Below are positions 8,702 to 23,854 of a stretch of DNA of 49,301 nucleotides, piece after piece. A program made the translations under genes and the position numbers. A model generated the notes under the pieces. The model saw nothing but the letters and a program-made list of their open reading frames with translations, did no database searches and was not told the origin of the DNA. The stretch lies in contig JALSSV010000061.1 of the NCBI GenBank assembly GCA_026984045.1, forward strand, positions 1 through 49,301, read 5' to 3'. Positions within the stretch are counted from its first letter, which is position 1. Every line of letters starts with the position of its first letter. The stretch is from Chromatiales bacterium (GTDB lineage: Bacteria; Pseudomonadota; Gammaproteobacteria; UBA6429; Thiohalophilaceae).

Positions 8702-9304
8702 ATGAGCGAACACGAATCCACCCCGGAATCCGCGGCCGACGACCCCCGGAGCGGGGCGAAGGACAGCGAGCCGAGTCTCGAGACCCTGCAAGCCGAACTC
8801 GACGAGGCCCTGCGCAAGGCCGAGGAGGAACACGACGCCCTGCTGCGCGCCCGCGCCGACATCGAGAACATGCGCCGGCGCCACGAACAGGAACTGGAGA
8901 AGGCCCGCAAGTATGCCCTGGAACGCTTCGCCCAGGAGCTGCTGCCGGTGGTCGACAGCCTGGAGATGGGCGTGGCGGCCGCCCAGGCCGAAAACGCCAC
9001 CCTCGACAAGGTGCGCGAAGGCACCGAGCTGACCCTGAAGATGCTCCAGGGCGTGCTCGAGAAGTTCGGCATCGAGGCCGTGCATCCCCACGGCGAGCCC
9101 TTCAATCCCGAGCTGCACCAGGCCATGTCCACCCAGGAGAGCGCCGAGCATGCCCCCAACACGGTCATGAACGTGATGCAGAAGGGCTACACCCTCAACG
9201 AGCGCCTGATCCGCCCGGCCATGGTGGTGGTTTCCAAGCCGGCCAGCGGCGGGAAAGCGGAAGCGGCCCCCGAAAAGGGCGGAAAAATCGACGAACAGGC
9301 TTGA
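8702..9304 (+). CDS. grpE: Nucleotide exchange factor GrpE
   Basis: A 200-residue DnaK co-chaperone that releases ADP. An acidic disordered N-terminus (~1-25) is followed by a long coiled coil (LETLQAELDEALRKAEEEHDALLRARADIENMRRR region). The C-terminal beta domain includes FGIEAVHPHGEPFNPELHQAM and VMQKGYTLNERLIRPAMVVV, the GrpE signature. ATG 8702 is chosen because AGGA (8693-8696) is properly spaced; an upstream in-frame ATG (8684) lacks one. It lies between hrcA and dnaK. Its stop codon lies inside the -35 box of the predicted dnaK promoter. Confidence 0.96.
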   Translation: MSEHESTPESAADDPRSGAKDSEPSLETLQAELDEALRKAEEEHDALLRARADIENMRRRHEQELEKARKYALERFAQELLPVVDSLEMGVAAAQAENATLDKVREGTELTLKMLQGVLEKFGIEAVHPHGEPFNPELHQAMSTQESAEHAPNTVMNVMQKGYTLNERLIRPAMVVVSKPASGGKAEAAPEKGGKIDEQA

Positions 9305-9327
9305 AGCGGCCCGTTCCGGCCCCATTG
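9300..9327 (+). promoter_or_regulatory. Putative sigma-32 promoter of dnaK
   Basis: CTTGAAG (9300-9306) and CCCCATTG (9320-9327) are 13 nt apart, close to the heat-shock consensus. The grpE stop TGA (9302-9304) is part of the -35. This leaves a leader of roughly 50 nt before dnaK. Confidence 0.75.
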
Positions 9328-9385
9328 ATGGGCTATAGACAATCACCAACACGAATACGACAAACCCCAACCGGAGAAACAAGGC

Positions 9386-11326
<1,941 letters not shown>

Positions 11327-11350
11327 CGTTCGATCAGAACGTTATGCCCG

Positions 11351-11386
11351 GCAAGTGGCTGCGTGCGGGAGCACGCAGCCACTTGC
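11351..11386 (+). other. Strong stem-loop between dnaK and dnaJ
   Basis: A perfect 16-bp inverted repeat, GCAAGTGGCTGCGTGC (11351-11366) and its complement (11371-11386), closes a GGGA loop 24 nt after the dnaK stop. No T-run follows, so it is not a classical terminator. It may attenuate read-through, stabilise the dnaK mRNA 3' end, or mark a processing site. Confidence 0.7.
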
Positions 11387-11413
11387 GCGTTAATGACCGT
11401 CTCATATCGTTGT

Positions 11414-11441
11414 CTTGAACGAACCTGGCCAGGCCCTATCC
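11414..11441 (+). promoter_or_regulatory. Putative sigma-32 promoter of dnaJ
   Basis: CTTGAAC (11414-11420) is followed after 13 nt by CCCTATCC (11434-11441). The -35 is good; the -10 matches the heat-shock consensus at about five positions. It lies between the dnaK hairpin and dnaJ, which would need its own promoter if the hairpin limits read-through. Confidence 0.45.
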
Positions 11442-11546
11442 TACATCTCGCGTCAAAACGATTTGAGACATTTGAAACGATCTGGATCCGAACGCGGCCG
11501 GCGGGCACAATGCGCCCGTTTCGCCGCAGCAACCTGACAGCAGCCG

Positions 11547-12680
11547 ATGTCCAAGCGTGACTACTACGAAATTCTCGGGGTCAGCCGCACCGCCACCGAG
11601 GCCGAAATCAAGAAGGCCTTCAAGCGTCTGGCCATGAAATACCACCCGGATCGCAATCCGGACGACGAGGAAGCCCTGGAACGCTTCAAGGAGGCCAAGG
11701 AAGCCCACGACGTGCTCACCGATGCCCAGAAACGCGCCGCCTATGACCAGTTCGGTCATGCCGGCGTGGATCCGGGCGCGGCGGCCGGGGCCGGCGGTTT
11801 CGGTGGCGCCAGTTTCTCCGACATCTTCGGCGACGTGTTCGGCGACATCTTCGGGGGCGGCGGCGGCCGGGGTGGCCAGCGGGTCTATCGGGGCGCCGAT
11901 CTGCGCTACAACCTGGAACTCACCCTCGAAGAGGCGGTGCGCGGCACCACCGTCAACGTGCGGGTGCCGACCCTGGTGACCTGTGACGAATGCGACGGCA
12001 CAGGCGCCCGCAAGGGCAGCCGTCCGGTCACCTGCACCACCTGCGGCGGGCACGGCCAGGTGCGCATGCAGCAGGGCTTCTTCTCCCTGCAGCAGACCTG
12101 TCCGCGCTGTCACGGCAGTGGCCAGATCATCGAAACCCCCTGTCCCAAGTGCCATGGCCAGGGCCGGGTGGAACAGCACAAGACCCTCTCGGTGAAGATC
12201 CCCCCCGGGGTCGACACCGGCGATCGGATCCGCCTGGCGGGCGAGGGCGAAGCCGGCGAAAACGGCGGCCCGCCCGGCGATCTCTACGTGCACATCCACG
12301 TGCGCCCGCACGAGATCTTCGAGCGCCGCGGCAACGATCTCTACAGCGAAGTGCCCATCTCGGTGGTCACCGCCGCCCTCGGCGGCGAGCTGGACGTGCC
12401 CACCCTCGACGGCCGCGTCAAGCTCAAGATCCCGCCGGAAACCCAGAGCGGCAAGCAGTTCCGCCTGCGCGGCAAGGGCGTCAAGGCCGTGCGCGGCCAG
12501 GGCGTGGGCGATCTGATCTGCCGTGTGGTGGTGGAAACCCCCGTCAACCTCACCAGGAAACAGAAGGAACTGCTGCGCGAGTTCGACGCCTCCATGGCTG
12601 CCGACAGCGTCCACCACAGCCCCCGCGCCTCCTCCTGGCTCGACGGCGTGAAAAAATTCTTCGAAGACATGAAAGGCTGA
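11547..12680 (+). CDS. dnaJ: Chaperone DnaJ (Hsp40)
   Basis: A 377-residue type I J-protein that stimulates DnaK ATPase. The J domain (1-~70) contains the HPD motif in [12 protein letters not shown] Gly/Phe-rich linker ([16 protein letters not shown] region) follows. The zinc domain has four CxxCxGxG repeats: [24 protein letters not shown] and CPKCHGQG. The C-terminal substrate-binding domains include [20 protein letters not shown] and [21 protein letters not shown]. All elements are complete. It is followed by a REP-like element and then dapB. Confidence 0.98.
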   Translation: MSKRDYYEILGVSRTATEAEIKKAFKRLAMKYHPDRNPDDEEALERFKEAKEAHDVLTDAQKRAAYDQFGHAGVDPGAAAGAGGFGGASFSDIFGDVFGDIFGGGGGRGGQRVYRGADLRYNLELTLEEAVRGTTVNVRVPTLVTCDECDGTGARKGSRPVTCTTCGGHGQVRMQQGFFSLQQTCPRCHGSGQIIETPCPKCHGQGRVEQHKTLSVKIPPGVDTGDRIRLAGEGEAGENGGPPGDLYVHIHVRPHEIFERRGNDLYSEVPISVVTAALGGELDVPTLDGRVKLKIPPETQSGKQFRLRGKGVKAVRGQGVGDLICRVVVETPVNLTRKQKELLREFDASMAADSVHHSPRASSWLDGVKKFFEDMKG

Positions 12681-12688
12681 AATCCCCG

Positions 12689-12713
12689 GTAGGAGCGGCG
12701 CCCCCGCCGCGAT
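12689..12713 (+). repeat. REP-like palindromic element
   Basis: Sequence of the type GTAGGAGCGGC-N-GCCGCGA, here with a GCGGCG/CGCCGC palindromic core, in the dnaJ-dapB spacer. The same unit recurs at 14955-15014 (as an inverted pair) and 22926-22948. Confidence 0.7.
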
Positions 12714-12715
12714 AG

Positions 12716-13570
<855 letters not shown>

Positions 13571-13684
13571 AAAGTCAAACCATACAATGGCTTGCGGCCG
13601 GTTTCCTGGGCGGCCGGCAGCCGCGGTCGGTCTGATGCCGGCTCGGGAACCACTTTCCGCTTTCCTCTTTTCTCTGCCTTCATA

Positions 13685-13690
13685 TATAAT
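13685..13690 (+). promoter_or_regulatory. Putative -10 of carAB
   Basis: A perfect TATAAT is set in an AT-rich stretch (CATATATAATTA) about 108 bp upstream of the carA start. The -35 region is a pyrimidine tract (TTTCCTCTTTTC) with no good TTGACA match, so an activator or extended element may be needed. Confidence 0.5.
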
Positions 13691-13735
13691 TACGCCGGTC
13701 TAGAGGGATTTTCCGGACCTTTCCTTGAATTTTCG

Positions 13736-13772
13736 AAGCGGGAGGCGCCCCGGCGGGGTGGCCTCCCGCTTT
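13736..13772 (+). promoter_or_regulatory. Leader hairpin, possible attenuator, ahead of carA
   Basis: An 11-bp stem, AAGCGGGAGGC (13736-13746) with GCCTCCCGCTT (13761-13771), encloses a smaller CCCC/GGGG hairpin and ends in TTT. It lies between the putative -10 and the carA start, 15 nt before the Shine-Dalgarno. The position suits transcription attenuation, but the T-run is short, and no leader peptide was identified. Confidence 0.5.
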
Positions 13773-13797
13773 GTACGTGCGCCCCGCGGAGGTTCAT

Positions 13798-14958
13798 TTG
13801 AGGCATCCTGCCCTGCTCGCCCTGGAAGACGGCACCGTATTTCGCGGTGAATCCATCGGTATTGCCGGCCAGACGGTCGGGGAAGTGGTCTTCAATACGG
13901 CCATGACCGGCTATCAGGAAATCCTCACCGATCCCTCCTACGCACGCCAGATCGTCACCCTGACCTATCCCCACATCGGCAATACCGGCACCAACGAAGA
14001 GGACGAGGAATCCTCGGACGTGCATGCCGCCGGCCTGGTGATTCGGGATCTGCCGTTGGTGGCCTCCAACTGGCGTTCCGAGGAAACCCTCGAGGAATAC
14101 CTGCGTCGCCACAAGAAGGTGGCCATCGCCGGCATCGACACCCGCAAGCTGACCCGGCTGCTGCGGGAGAAGGGGGCCATGAACGGCTGCATCACTGCCG
14201 GCGATGGTCTCGACGAGACGGCGGCCATCGAGGCGGCCCGGGCCTTTCCGGGCCTCAAGGGCATGGATCTGGCGCAGGAGGTCACCACCGGCCAGCCCTA
14301 CGAGTGGGCCCAGGGCACCTGGAGCCTGGAGGAGGGCCTGCCGAGCGCGCCCCATCCCGTGGAAGCACACCTGCCCCGGCACGTGGTGGCCTACGATTTC
14401 GGCGTCAAGCGCAACATCCTGCGCATGCTGGTGGATCGGGGCTGCCGCCTCACCGTGGTGCCGGCCCGGACCCCGGCCGAAGAAGTCCTGAAGCTCGATC
14501 CCGACGGCGTGTTCCTCTCCAACGGCCCGGGCGATCCCGAGCCCTGCGACTACGCCATCGAGGCCATCCGCCAGCTCGCTGACCACCAGGTGCCGCTGTT
14601 CGGGATCTGCCTGGGCCATCAGCTCCTGTCCCTGGCCTCCGGCGCGCAGACCGTGAAGATGAAGTTCGGCCACCACGGGGCCAACCACCCGGTGCAGGAT
14701 CTGGATTCGGGCCAGGTGATGATCACCAGCCAGAACCACGGCTTCGCCGTGGACGAGGCCAGCCTGCCCGACCACCTGCGGGCCACCCACCGTTCCCTGT
14801 TCGACGGCTCCCTGCAGGGTGTGGAACGCACCGACATCCCCGCCTTCAGCTTCCAGGGCCATCCCGAAGCGAGCCCCGGCCCGCACGACGTGGCGCCGTT
14901 GTTCGACAAGTTCATTGAACTTGTCGAGCAGGGCCGAGGGCCGAGGGAGACGTCGTAG
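13798..14958 (+). CDS. carA: Carbamoyl-phosphate synthase small (glutaminase) subunit
   Basis: A 386-residue subunit that hydrolyses glutamine and passes ammonia to CarB for pyrimidine and arginine synthesis. The start is TTG 13798: GGAGG at 13788-13792 lies 5 nt upstream and the product (M)[16 protein letters not shown] fits the family; the next ATG is too far in. The C-terminal class I amidotransferase domain shows [13 protein letters not shown] with nucleophile Cys271 and the GHPEASPGP His/Glu pair. The N-terminal domain has [17 protein letters not shown]. The final residues (GRGPRETS) are encoded by a GC-rich repeat motif and the stop abuts a REP pair. carB follows after 250 bp of repeats. 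Confidence 0.96.
   Translation: MRHPALLALEDGTVFRGESIGIAGQTVGEVVFNTAMTGYQEILTDPSYARQIVTLTYPHIGNTGTNEEDEESSDVHAAGLVIRDLPLVASNWRSEETLEEYLRRHKKVAIAGIDTRKLTRLLREKGAMNGCITAGDGLDETAAIEAARAFPGLKGMDLAQEVTTGQPYEWAQGTWSLEEGLPSAPHPVEAHLPRHVVAYDFGVKRNILRMLVDRGCRLTVVPARTPAEEVLKLDPDGVFLSNGPGDPEPCDYAIEAIRQLADHQVPLFGICLGHQLLSLASGAQTVKMKFGHHGANHPVQDLDSGQVMITSQNHGFAVDEASLPDHLRATHRSLFDGSLQGVERTDIPAFSFQGHPEASPGPHDVAPLFDKFIELVEQGRGPRETS
14903..14927. repeat. 25-bp perfect palindrome at the carA 3' end
   Basis: TCGACAAGTTCA (14903-14914) and TGAACTTGTCGA (14916-14927) are perfectly complementary around a single central T. They lie inside codons for the conserved C-terminal helix (DKFIELVEQ), so this is coding DNA that also forms a palindrome. 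It resembles the GAACTTGTCGAA-type repeat often seen between bacterial genes. Confidence 0.75.
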
Positions 14959-15014
14959 GAGCGGCGCCCTCGCCGCGACTGTCGAACGGGTCGCGGCGAG
15001 GGCGCCGCTCCTGC
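14955..15014. repeat. Inverted pair of REP-like elements
   Basis: Two 24-nt units (14955-14978 forward; 14991-15014 reverse) match at 23 of 24 positions and are separated by 12 nt, forming a long cruciform just before the carA stop and into the spacer. The unit is GTAGGAGCGGCG...CGCCGCGA, the same as at 12689 and 22926. Confidence 0.8.
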
Positions 15015-15099
15015 AAACAGATTGTTGACGCCGTAGGACGGGCCCAGTGTGCCCTTTGGGTATCAGCCCGATAACCGGAACCGAATCGAAGCACGACGT

Positions 15100-15188
15100 G
15101 ACGCCAGGAAACCAGGGACGCAAGGACAACAGGATGCTGTTTGACGAAACCCATCTTTGCGTTCTTCGCGCCTTCGCGCCTTCGCGTT
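15100..15188. repeat. Degenerate intergenic repeat with inverted ends upstream of carB
   Basis: The right end (15155-15188) consists of CTTTGCG..CTTCGCGCCTTCGCG units and the left end (15100-15125) of imperfect ACGCcaGG..GGACGCAAGG complements. The layout resembles the repeats at 18927 and 19576 but the sequence differs. The T-run after 15188 (ATTTTTTG) directly precedes carB. Between the REP pair and this repeat (15015-15099) nothing further is recognised. Confidence 0.45.
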
Positions 15189-15208
15189 GGATTTTTTGAA
15201 AAAGACCC

Positions 15209-18426
<3,218 letters not shown>

Positions 18427-18430
<4 letters not shown>

Positions 18431-18909
18431 GCCGAGCCCCCATGACCGTCAAGGGCGCCGAGAAACTGCGCGCCGAACTGAAGGAACTCAAGAGCGAAAA
18501 GCGGCCCAGGGTGATCCAGGCCATCGCCGAGGCCCGCGAGCACGGCGATCTGAAAGAGAACGCCGAATACCACGCGGCCCGCGAGCAGCAGAGCTTCATC
18601 GAGGGTCGCATCAAGGAGATCGAAGCGATCCTCTCCAACGCCGAAATCATCGATCCCGCCAAGCTTGGCGAGTCGGCCGGCAGCAAGATCGTCTTCGGCG
18701 CCACCGTCGATCTCTACGACATCGAGGCCGACAAGGACGTGACCTACCAGATCGTCGGCGAGATGGAAGCCGACATCAAGCACAACCTCATCTCCGTCAC
18801 GTCCCCCATCGCCCGCGCCCTGATCGGCAAGTCCGAAGGCGACGAAGTCGTCGTCCAGGCCCCGGGCGGCGAGCGGGAATACGAGATCGTCAAGGTCCGC
18901 TACGAGTGA
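18427..18909 (+). CDS. greA: Transcription elongation factor GreA
   Basis: A 160-residue factor that stimulates cleavage of backtracked RNA by RNA polymerase. The N-terminal coiled coil carries the tip motif [20 protein letters not shown] with the conserved acidic residues. The C-terminal FKBP-like domain has IFGATVDL..., [21 protein letters not shown] and the [10 protein letters not shown] tail. ATG 18427 overlaps the carB stop (ATGA); the N-terminus [15 protein letters not shown] aligns with E. coli GreA, so the internal ATG 18442 is less likely. Coupling to carB is the usual arrangement. Confidence 0.97.
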
Positions 18910-18926
18910 ACCAGGCGCGTACTTCA

Positions 18927-19103
18927 GTGGAAGTGACGCAGAGGGCGCAGAGACGCAGAGTTCGCAGAGGAATTGTGTTGAATGATTTTCATGTCCCGAC
19001 CGATGTCGGGAAAATTGAGCCCAGCATCGTTGATCAACAAACCACCCCATATCACATGAACTCGGCGTCCTCTGCGTCTCTGCGCCCTCTGCGTTCCTTC
19101 CAC
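18927..19103. repeat. MITE-like intergenic repeat, copy A (177 bp)
   Basis: The ends are 34-bp inverted repeats (18927-18960 against 19070-19103, 32 of 34 matching), composed of the units GTGGAAG and ACGCAGAGGGCGCAGAGACG. Inside is a hairpin CCCGAC-CGAT-GTCGGG (18995-19010). Copy B at 19576-19736 shares both ends and this hairpin almost exactly, while the middle is diverged. There is no coding capacity, so it is a non-autonomous element. It ends 12 nt before the start of the next gene. Confidence 0.85.
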
Positions 19104-19115
19104 CGGACCCCCTAA

Positions 19116-19577
19116 ATGCACGCCGGTGAGCGCATCCTCCTGACCCTCTGGATCGGCGGCATGTGGACCGTCGGGTACGTGGTCGTGCCGACCCTGTTCG
19201 ACATGCTCGATTCGCGGATCCTGGCCGGGGCCATCGCCGGCAGGCTGTTTACCATCATCAGCGGTATCGGCATTCTCAGCGCCGTGGTGCTCATCGCCGG
19301 GCAGCTCTTGTGGGCGTCCGTGCCCTGGCGGCGCAACTGGCGTCTCGGGGTGCTGGCGGGCATGCTGGTCATCCTTTTGATCGGCCAGTTCGGCCTGCAA
19401 CCGCAGATGGCCGCCCTCAAGGCCGCCGGCCTCGCCGATCCCGCCAGCGCCGCCGCCTTCGGCCGCCTGCACGGCATCTCATCGGCCCTGTTTCTCGTCA
19501 ACAGCCTGCTGGGGCTGGTGCTGGTGATCTTCGGCCTCGGCGAGCGGGCGGCTTCGAAAGGCAGCAGGCGGGAGTAA
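19116..19577 (+). CDS. DUF4149-family membrane protein
   Basis: A 153-residue inner-membrane protein of unknown function with about four hydrophobic helices (~7-27, ~43-66, ~76-95, ~122-145). The N-terminal ERILLTLWIGGMWTVGYVVVPTLF matches DUF4149 (TMEM205-like in general shape). A gene of this type often lies between greA and yhbY in gammaproteobacteria, so position supports it being native. It is bracketed by two copies of a MITE-like repeat; copy B supplies its TAA stop, so the extreme C-terminus (SKGSRRE) may be shaped by that insertion. No strong Shine-Dalgarno was seen, and ATG 19116 is the natural start. Confidence 0.82.
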   Translation: MHAGERILLTLWIGGMWTVGYVVVPTLFDMLDSRILAGAIAGRLFTIISGIGILSAVVLIAGQLLWASVPWRRNWRLGVLAGMLVILLIGQFGLQPQMAALKAAGLADPASAAAFGRLHGISSALFLVNSLLGLVLVIFGLGERAASKGSRRE

Positions 19578-19736
19578 CGCAGAGGGCGCAGAGACGCCGA
19601 GGAATCGTGTTGTAATGATTTTCATGTCCCGACCGATGTCGGGAAGGTCGTGCGCAGCAGCGGTAATCAGAAAACCGCTTCTTGCAAGATCGACTCGGCG
19701 TCCTCTGCGTCTCTGCGCCCTCTGCGTTTCTTCCAC
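19576..19736. repeat. MITE-like intergenic repeat, copy B (about 161 bp)
   Basis: The left end AACGCAGAGGGCGCAGAGACGC (19576-19597) and right end (19707-19728) are inverted copies of one another. The internal hairpin CCCGAC-CGAT-GTCGGG lies at 19628-19643. The last 44 bp are identical to the end of copy A except for one base. The left end provides the TAA stop of the preceding gene. Confidence 0.85.
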
Positions 19737-19747
19737 TGCTCCTTGAT

Positions 19748-20038
19748 TCAGGGCAACACGATCCCGGGCTTCTCCGCCGGCCGGTAGAAGGCCGCCACGT
19801 GGCCGATGCTGAGAACCCAGTCGGCGCCGGTGGCCTCGGCGATCCGTTCGATCATGGCCTGGCGTTCCTCCCGATCGGCGGCGTTCACCCGCACCTTGAT
19901 GAGTTCGTGGTGGGCGAGGCGGCCGTCGATCTCTTCCAGCACCGCCGGGGTGAGGCCGGCGCCGCCGACGATGACCACGGGCTTGAGATGATGGGCGAGC
20001 TTGCGCAGATGGCGGCGCTGAGTTTGCGTAATGGGCAT
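19748..20038 (-). CDS. yhbY: YhbY-family (CRM domain) ribosome-associated RNA-binding protein
   Basis: A 96-residue single CRM-domain protein. Signature elements are [23 protein letters not shown], then [16 protein letters not shown], then [23 protein letters not shown]. coli YhbY binds pre-50S particles. It is divergent from rlmE, which methylates 23S rRNA, and faces greA across the repeat region; this layout is conserved with E. coli and Pseudomonas. ATG 20036-20038 gives the usual length. Confidence 0.95.
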   Translation of the reverse strand: MPITQTQRRHLRKLAHHLKPVVIVGGAGLTPAVLEEIDGRLAHHELIKVRVNAADREERQAMIERIAEATGADWVLSIGHVAAFYRPAEKPGIVLP

Positions 20039-20061
20039 GAAATCTGAGAAATGTGAAAGGT

Positions 20062-20092
20062 TACAAGCGGAAAGAGGAAAGGCGTATTATAC
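20062..20092. promoter_or_regulatory. Overlapping divergent promoters of rlmE and yhbY
   Basis: On the plus strand, TTACAA (20062-20067), 18 nt, then TATTAT (20086-20091) would serve rlmE. On the minus strand the same bases include a perfect TATAAT (complement of 20087-20092) about 50 nt upstream of yhbY. The two -10 boxes overlap, so the promoters may compete. Confidence 0.5.
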
Positions 20093-20144
20093 CCCCTACC
20101 GGCATGCCTTGACTCTTTCCACTTTCCTCTTTTCTCTGATTTCC

Positions 20145-20771
20145 ATGGCCAAACGCAGCAAGACCTCCGGCAAGTGGCTGAAGGAGCACTTCGACGACCC
20201 TTACGTAAAGCGCGCCCGGCAGGAAGGCTGGCGTTCGCGGGCGGTCTACAAGCTCATGGAGATCGACGAGCGGGATCGCCTGCTGCGGCGGGGGATGACG
20301 GTGGTGGATCTGGGGGCGGCTCCGGGGAGCTGGTCCGAATGGGTGGCGCGCAAGGTGCAGCCCGGCGGGCGGGTCATCGCGCTGGACATCCTGCCCATGG
20401 ACAGCCTCCCCGACGTGGCCTTCATCCAGGGCGACTTTCGCGAGCAAGCCGTTCTGGAACAGTTGCTTGCCACCATCGGCGAGCAGCCGGTGGACCTTGT
20501 AATCTCGGACATGGCCCCCAATATCAGTGGCATGAAAGCCGTCGATCAGCCTCGCGCCATGTACCTGGCCGAACTGACGCTGGATCTGGCGGAACAGGTG
20601 CTCCGTCCCGGCGGGGATCTGCTGATCAAGGCCTTCACCGGCGAGGGCCTGGACGAGTTCAAGCGCCAGTTGCGCGCCCGGTTCGGCAAGCTGCAGGTGC
20701 GCAAGCCTAGGGCCTCCCGGCCCCGTTCCCCCGAAATCTACCTCCTGGCGCGGGACTTTCGCCCCCGGTGA
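20145..20771 (+). CDS. rlmE: 23S rRNA 2'-O-ribose methyltransferase RlmE (FtsJ/RrmJ)
   Basis: A 208-residue SAM-dependent heat-shock methyltransferase for U2552 of 23S rRNA. The N-terminus [20 protein letters not shown] and [18 protein letters not shown] match the family. The SAM-binding [14 protein letters not shown] lies at ~53-66. The K-D-K-E catalytic set is represented by Lys in YKLMEI, Asp in SDMAPNISG, Lys in LIKAFTGEG and Glu in [11 protein letters not shown] 20145 is used because the upstream open frame runs through the promoter. It is followed by ftsH after 198 bp. Confidence 0.96.
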   Translation: MAKRSKTSGKWLKEHFDDPYVKRARQEGWRSRAVYKLMEIDERDRLLRRGMTVVDLGAAPGSWSEWVARKVQPGGRVIALDILPMDSLPDVAFIQGDFREQAVLEQLLATIGEQPVDLVISDMAPNISGMKAVDQPRAMYLAELTLDLAEQVLRPGGDLLIKAFTGEGLDEFKRQLRARFGKLQVRKPRASRPRSPEIYLLARDFRPR

Positions 20772-20871
20772 GCCGGTTTCGGACAAAAATCAGGGACATA
20801 TCGCCGGGCCGGCATGCAACCTGCAAGGTTTTTTGCAGTCCAAGCCACAAAGGCCCGGAAGGCCGTGGGGA

Positions 20872-20898
20872 TGACATCTGCGGCCATTCCTATATTAT
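20872..20898 (+). promoter_or_regulatory. Putative promoter of ftsH
   Basis: TGACAT (20872-20877) and TATTAT (20893-20898) are 15 nt apart in the rlmE-ftsH spacer. A small hairpin CTGCAA-N6-TTGCAG (20821-20838) lies upstream. The match is modest; no clear sigma-32 site was found. Confidence 0.4.
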
Positions 20899-20969
20899 TA
20901 GCGCTATCGGACCCCGAATCATCCAACTGAACGAGCACGGAGCCCTGTCTCCGTCGATGAGGTAACGAC

Positions 20970-22904
<1,935 letters not shown>

Positions 22905-22925
22905 CTCGTTGCGGAGGCTCCCGCT

Positions 22926-22948
22926 GCAGGAGCGGCGCAAGCCGCGAC
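22926..22948 (+). repeat. REP-like palindromic element
   Basis: GCAGGAGCGGC-GCAA-GCCGCGAC, the third location of the REP-like unit seen at 12689 and 14955, directly after ftsH and before its terminator. Confidence 0.7.
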
Positions 22949-22975
22949 CCTGCAGCCAGAGCACCCGGTGAAGAC

Positions 22976-23004
22976 AAAAACGGCGGACGGATGTCCGCCG
23001 TTTT
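22976..23004 (+). terminator. Rho-independent terminator after ftsH
   Basis: Stem CGGCGGAC (22981-22988) / GTCCGCCG (22993-23000) with loop GGAT, extended by AAAA before and TTTT after. It separates ftsH from folP; being nearly symmetric, it could act on either strand. Confidence 0.85.
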
Positions 23005-23024
23005 CCTTGGTTCCGGAATCACAC

Positions 23025-23849
23025 ATGCTGAAATTCGGCTCGCTGACCCTCCCCACGCCCGCGGTCATGGGCATCCTCAACGTCACCCCCGATTCCTTCT
23101 CCGACGGCGGTCGCTTCATCGGCCGCGAGGCGGCCCTGCGGCGGGTGCGGGAGATGATCACCGAGGGCGCGGCCATCATCGACGTGGGGGGCGAGTCCAC
23201 CCGACCCGGTGCCCGGGCCGTGAGCGTGGACGAGGAACTGGCGCGGGTGATTCCGGTCATCGAGGCCGTTCGCAGCGAGTCGGACAACCCCGTTTCCATC
23301 GACACCAGCAAACCCGAGGTGATGCGCGAGGCCGTGGCCGCCGGCGCCAGCCTCATCAACGACGTGCGCGCCCTGCGCGAGCCGGGGGCCCTCGAGGCCG
23401 CGGCGGCACTGGGCGTGCCCGTGTGCCTCATGCACATGCGCGGCGAGCCGCGCACCATGCAGCAGCACCCCCATTACGACGACGTGGTGGGGGAAGTGCT
23501 GGCCTTCCTCGAGGCCCGCGTGGCCGCCTGCGAGGCCGCCGGCATTCCCCGCAGCCGCCTGATCCTCGATCCGGGCTTCGGTTTCGGCAAGACGCTGGAA
23601 CACAACCTGGCCCTGTTCCGGGCCCTGCCGCGTTTCGTCGCCACCGGCCTGCCGGTGCTGGTGGGCGTTTCCCGCAAGTCCATGATCGGCCAGGTACTGG
23701 GCGTGCCGGTGACTGAGCGCCTGGCCGGCAGCCTGGCCCTGGCCACCCTCGCCGTCGGGTTTGGTGCCGCCATAGTCCGTTCGCACGATGTCAGGGAAAC
23801 CGTTCATGCGGTTAGAATGGCCGCCGTGGTCAGCAACGGAGAGGAGTGA
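23025..23849 (+). CDS. folP: Dihydropteroate synthase
   Basis: A 274-residue TIM-barrel enzyme that condenses p-aminobenzoate with dihydropterin pyrophosphate in folate synthesis; it is the sulfonamide target. Signatures are [18 protein letters not shown], then [63 protein letters not shown] and [13 protein letters not shown] 23025 is chosen because the frame upstream spans the ftsH terminator. It overlaps the neighbourhood of the glmM Shine-Dalgarno and forms an operon with glmM, as in E. coli. Confidence 0.97.
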   Translation: MLKFGSLTLPTPAVMGILNVTPDSFSDGGRFIGREAALRRVREMITEGAAIIDVGGESTRPGARAVSVDEELARVIPVIEAVRSESDNPVSIDTSKPEVMREAVAAGASLINDVRALREPGALEAAAALGVPVCLMHMRGEPRTMQQHPHYDDVVGEVLAFLEARVAACEAAGIPRSRLILDPGFGFGKTLEHNLALFRALPRFVATGLPVLVGVSRKSMIGQVLGVPVTERLAGSLALATLAVGFGAAIVRSHDVRETVHAVRMAAVVSNGEE

Positions 23850-23854
23850 GCGAC

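Noticed and set aside
14955-15188. A CRISPR-like array between carA and carB
   Set aside because: The repeats are of different types, inverted rather than direct, and without regular spacers; no cas gene is present in the window.
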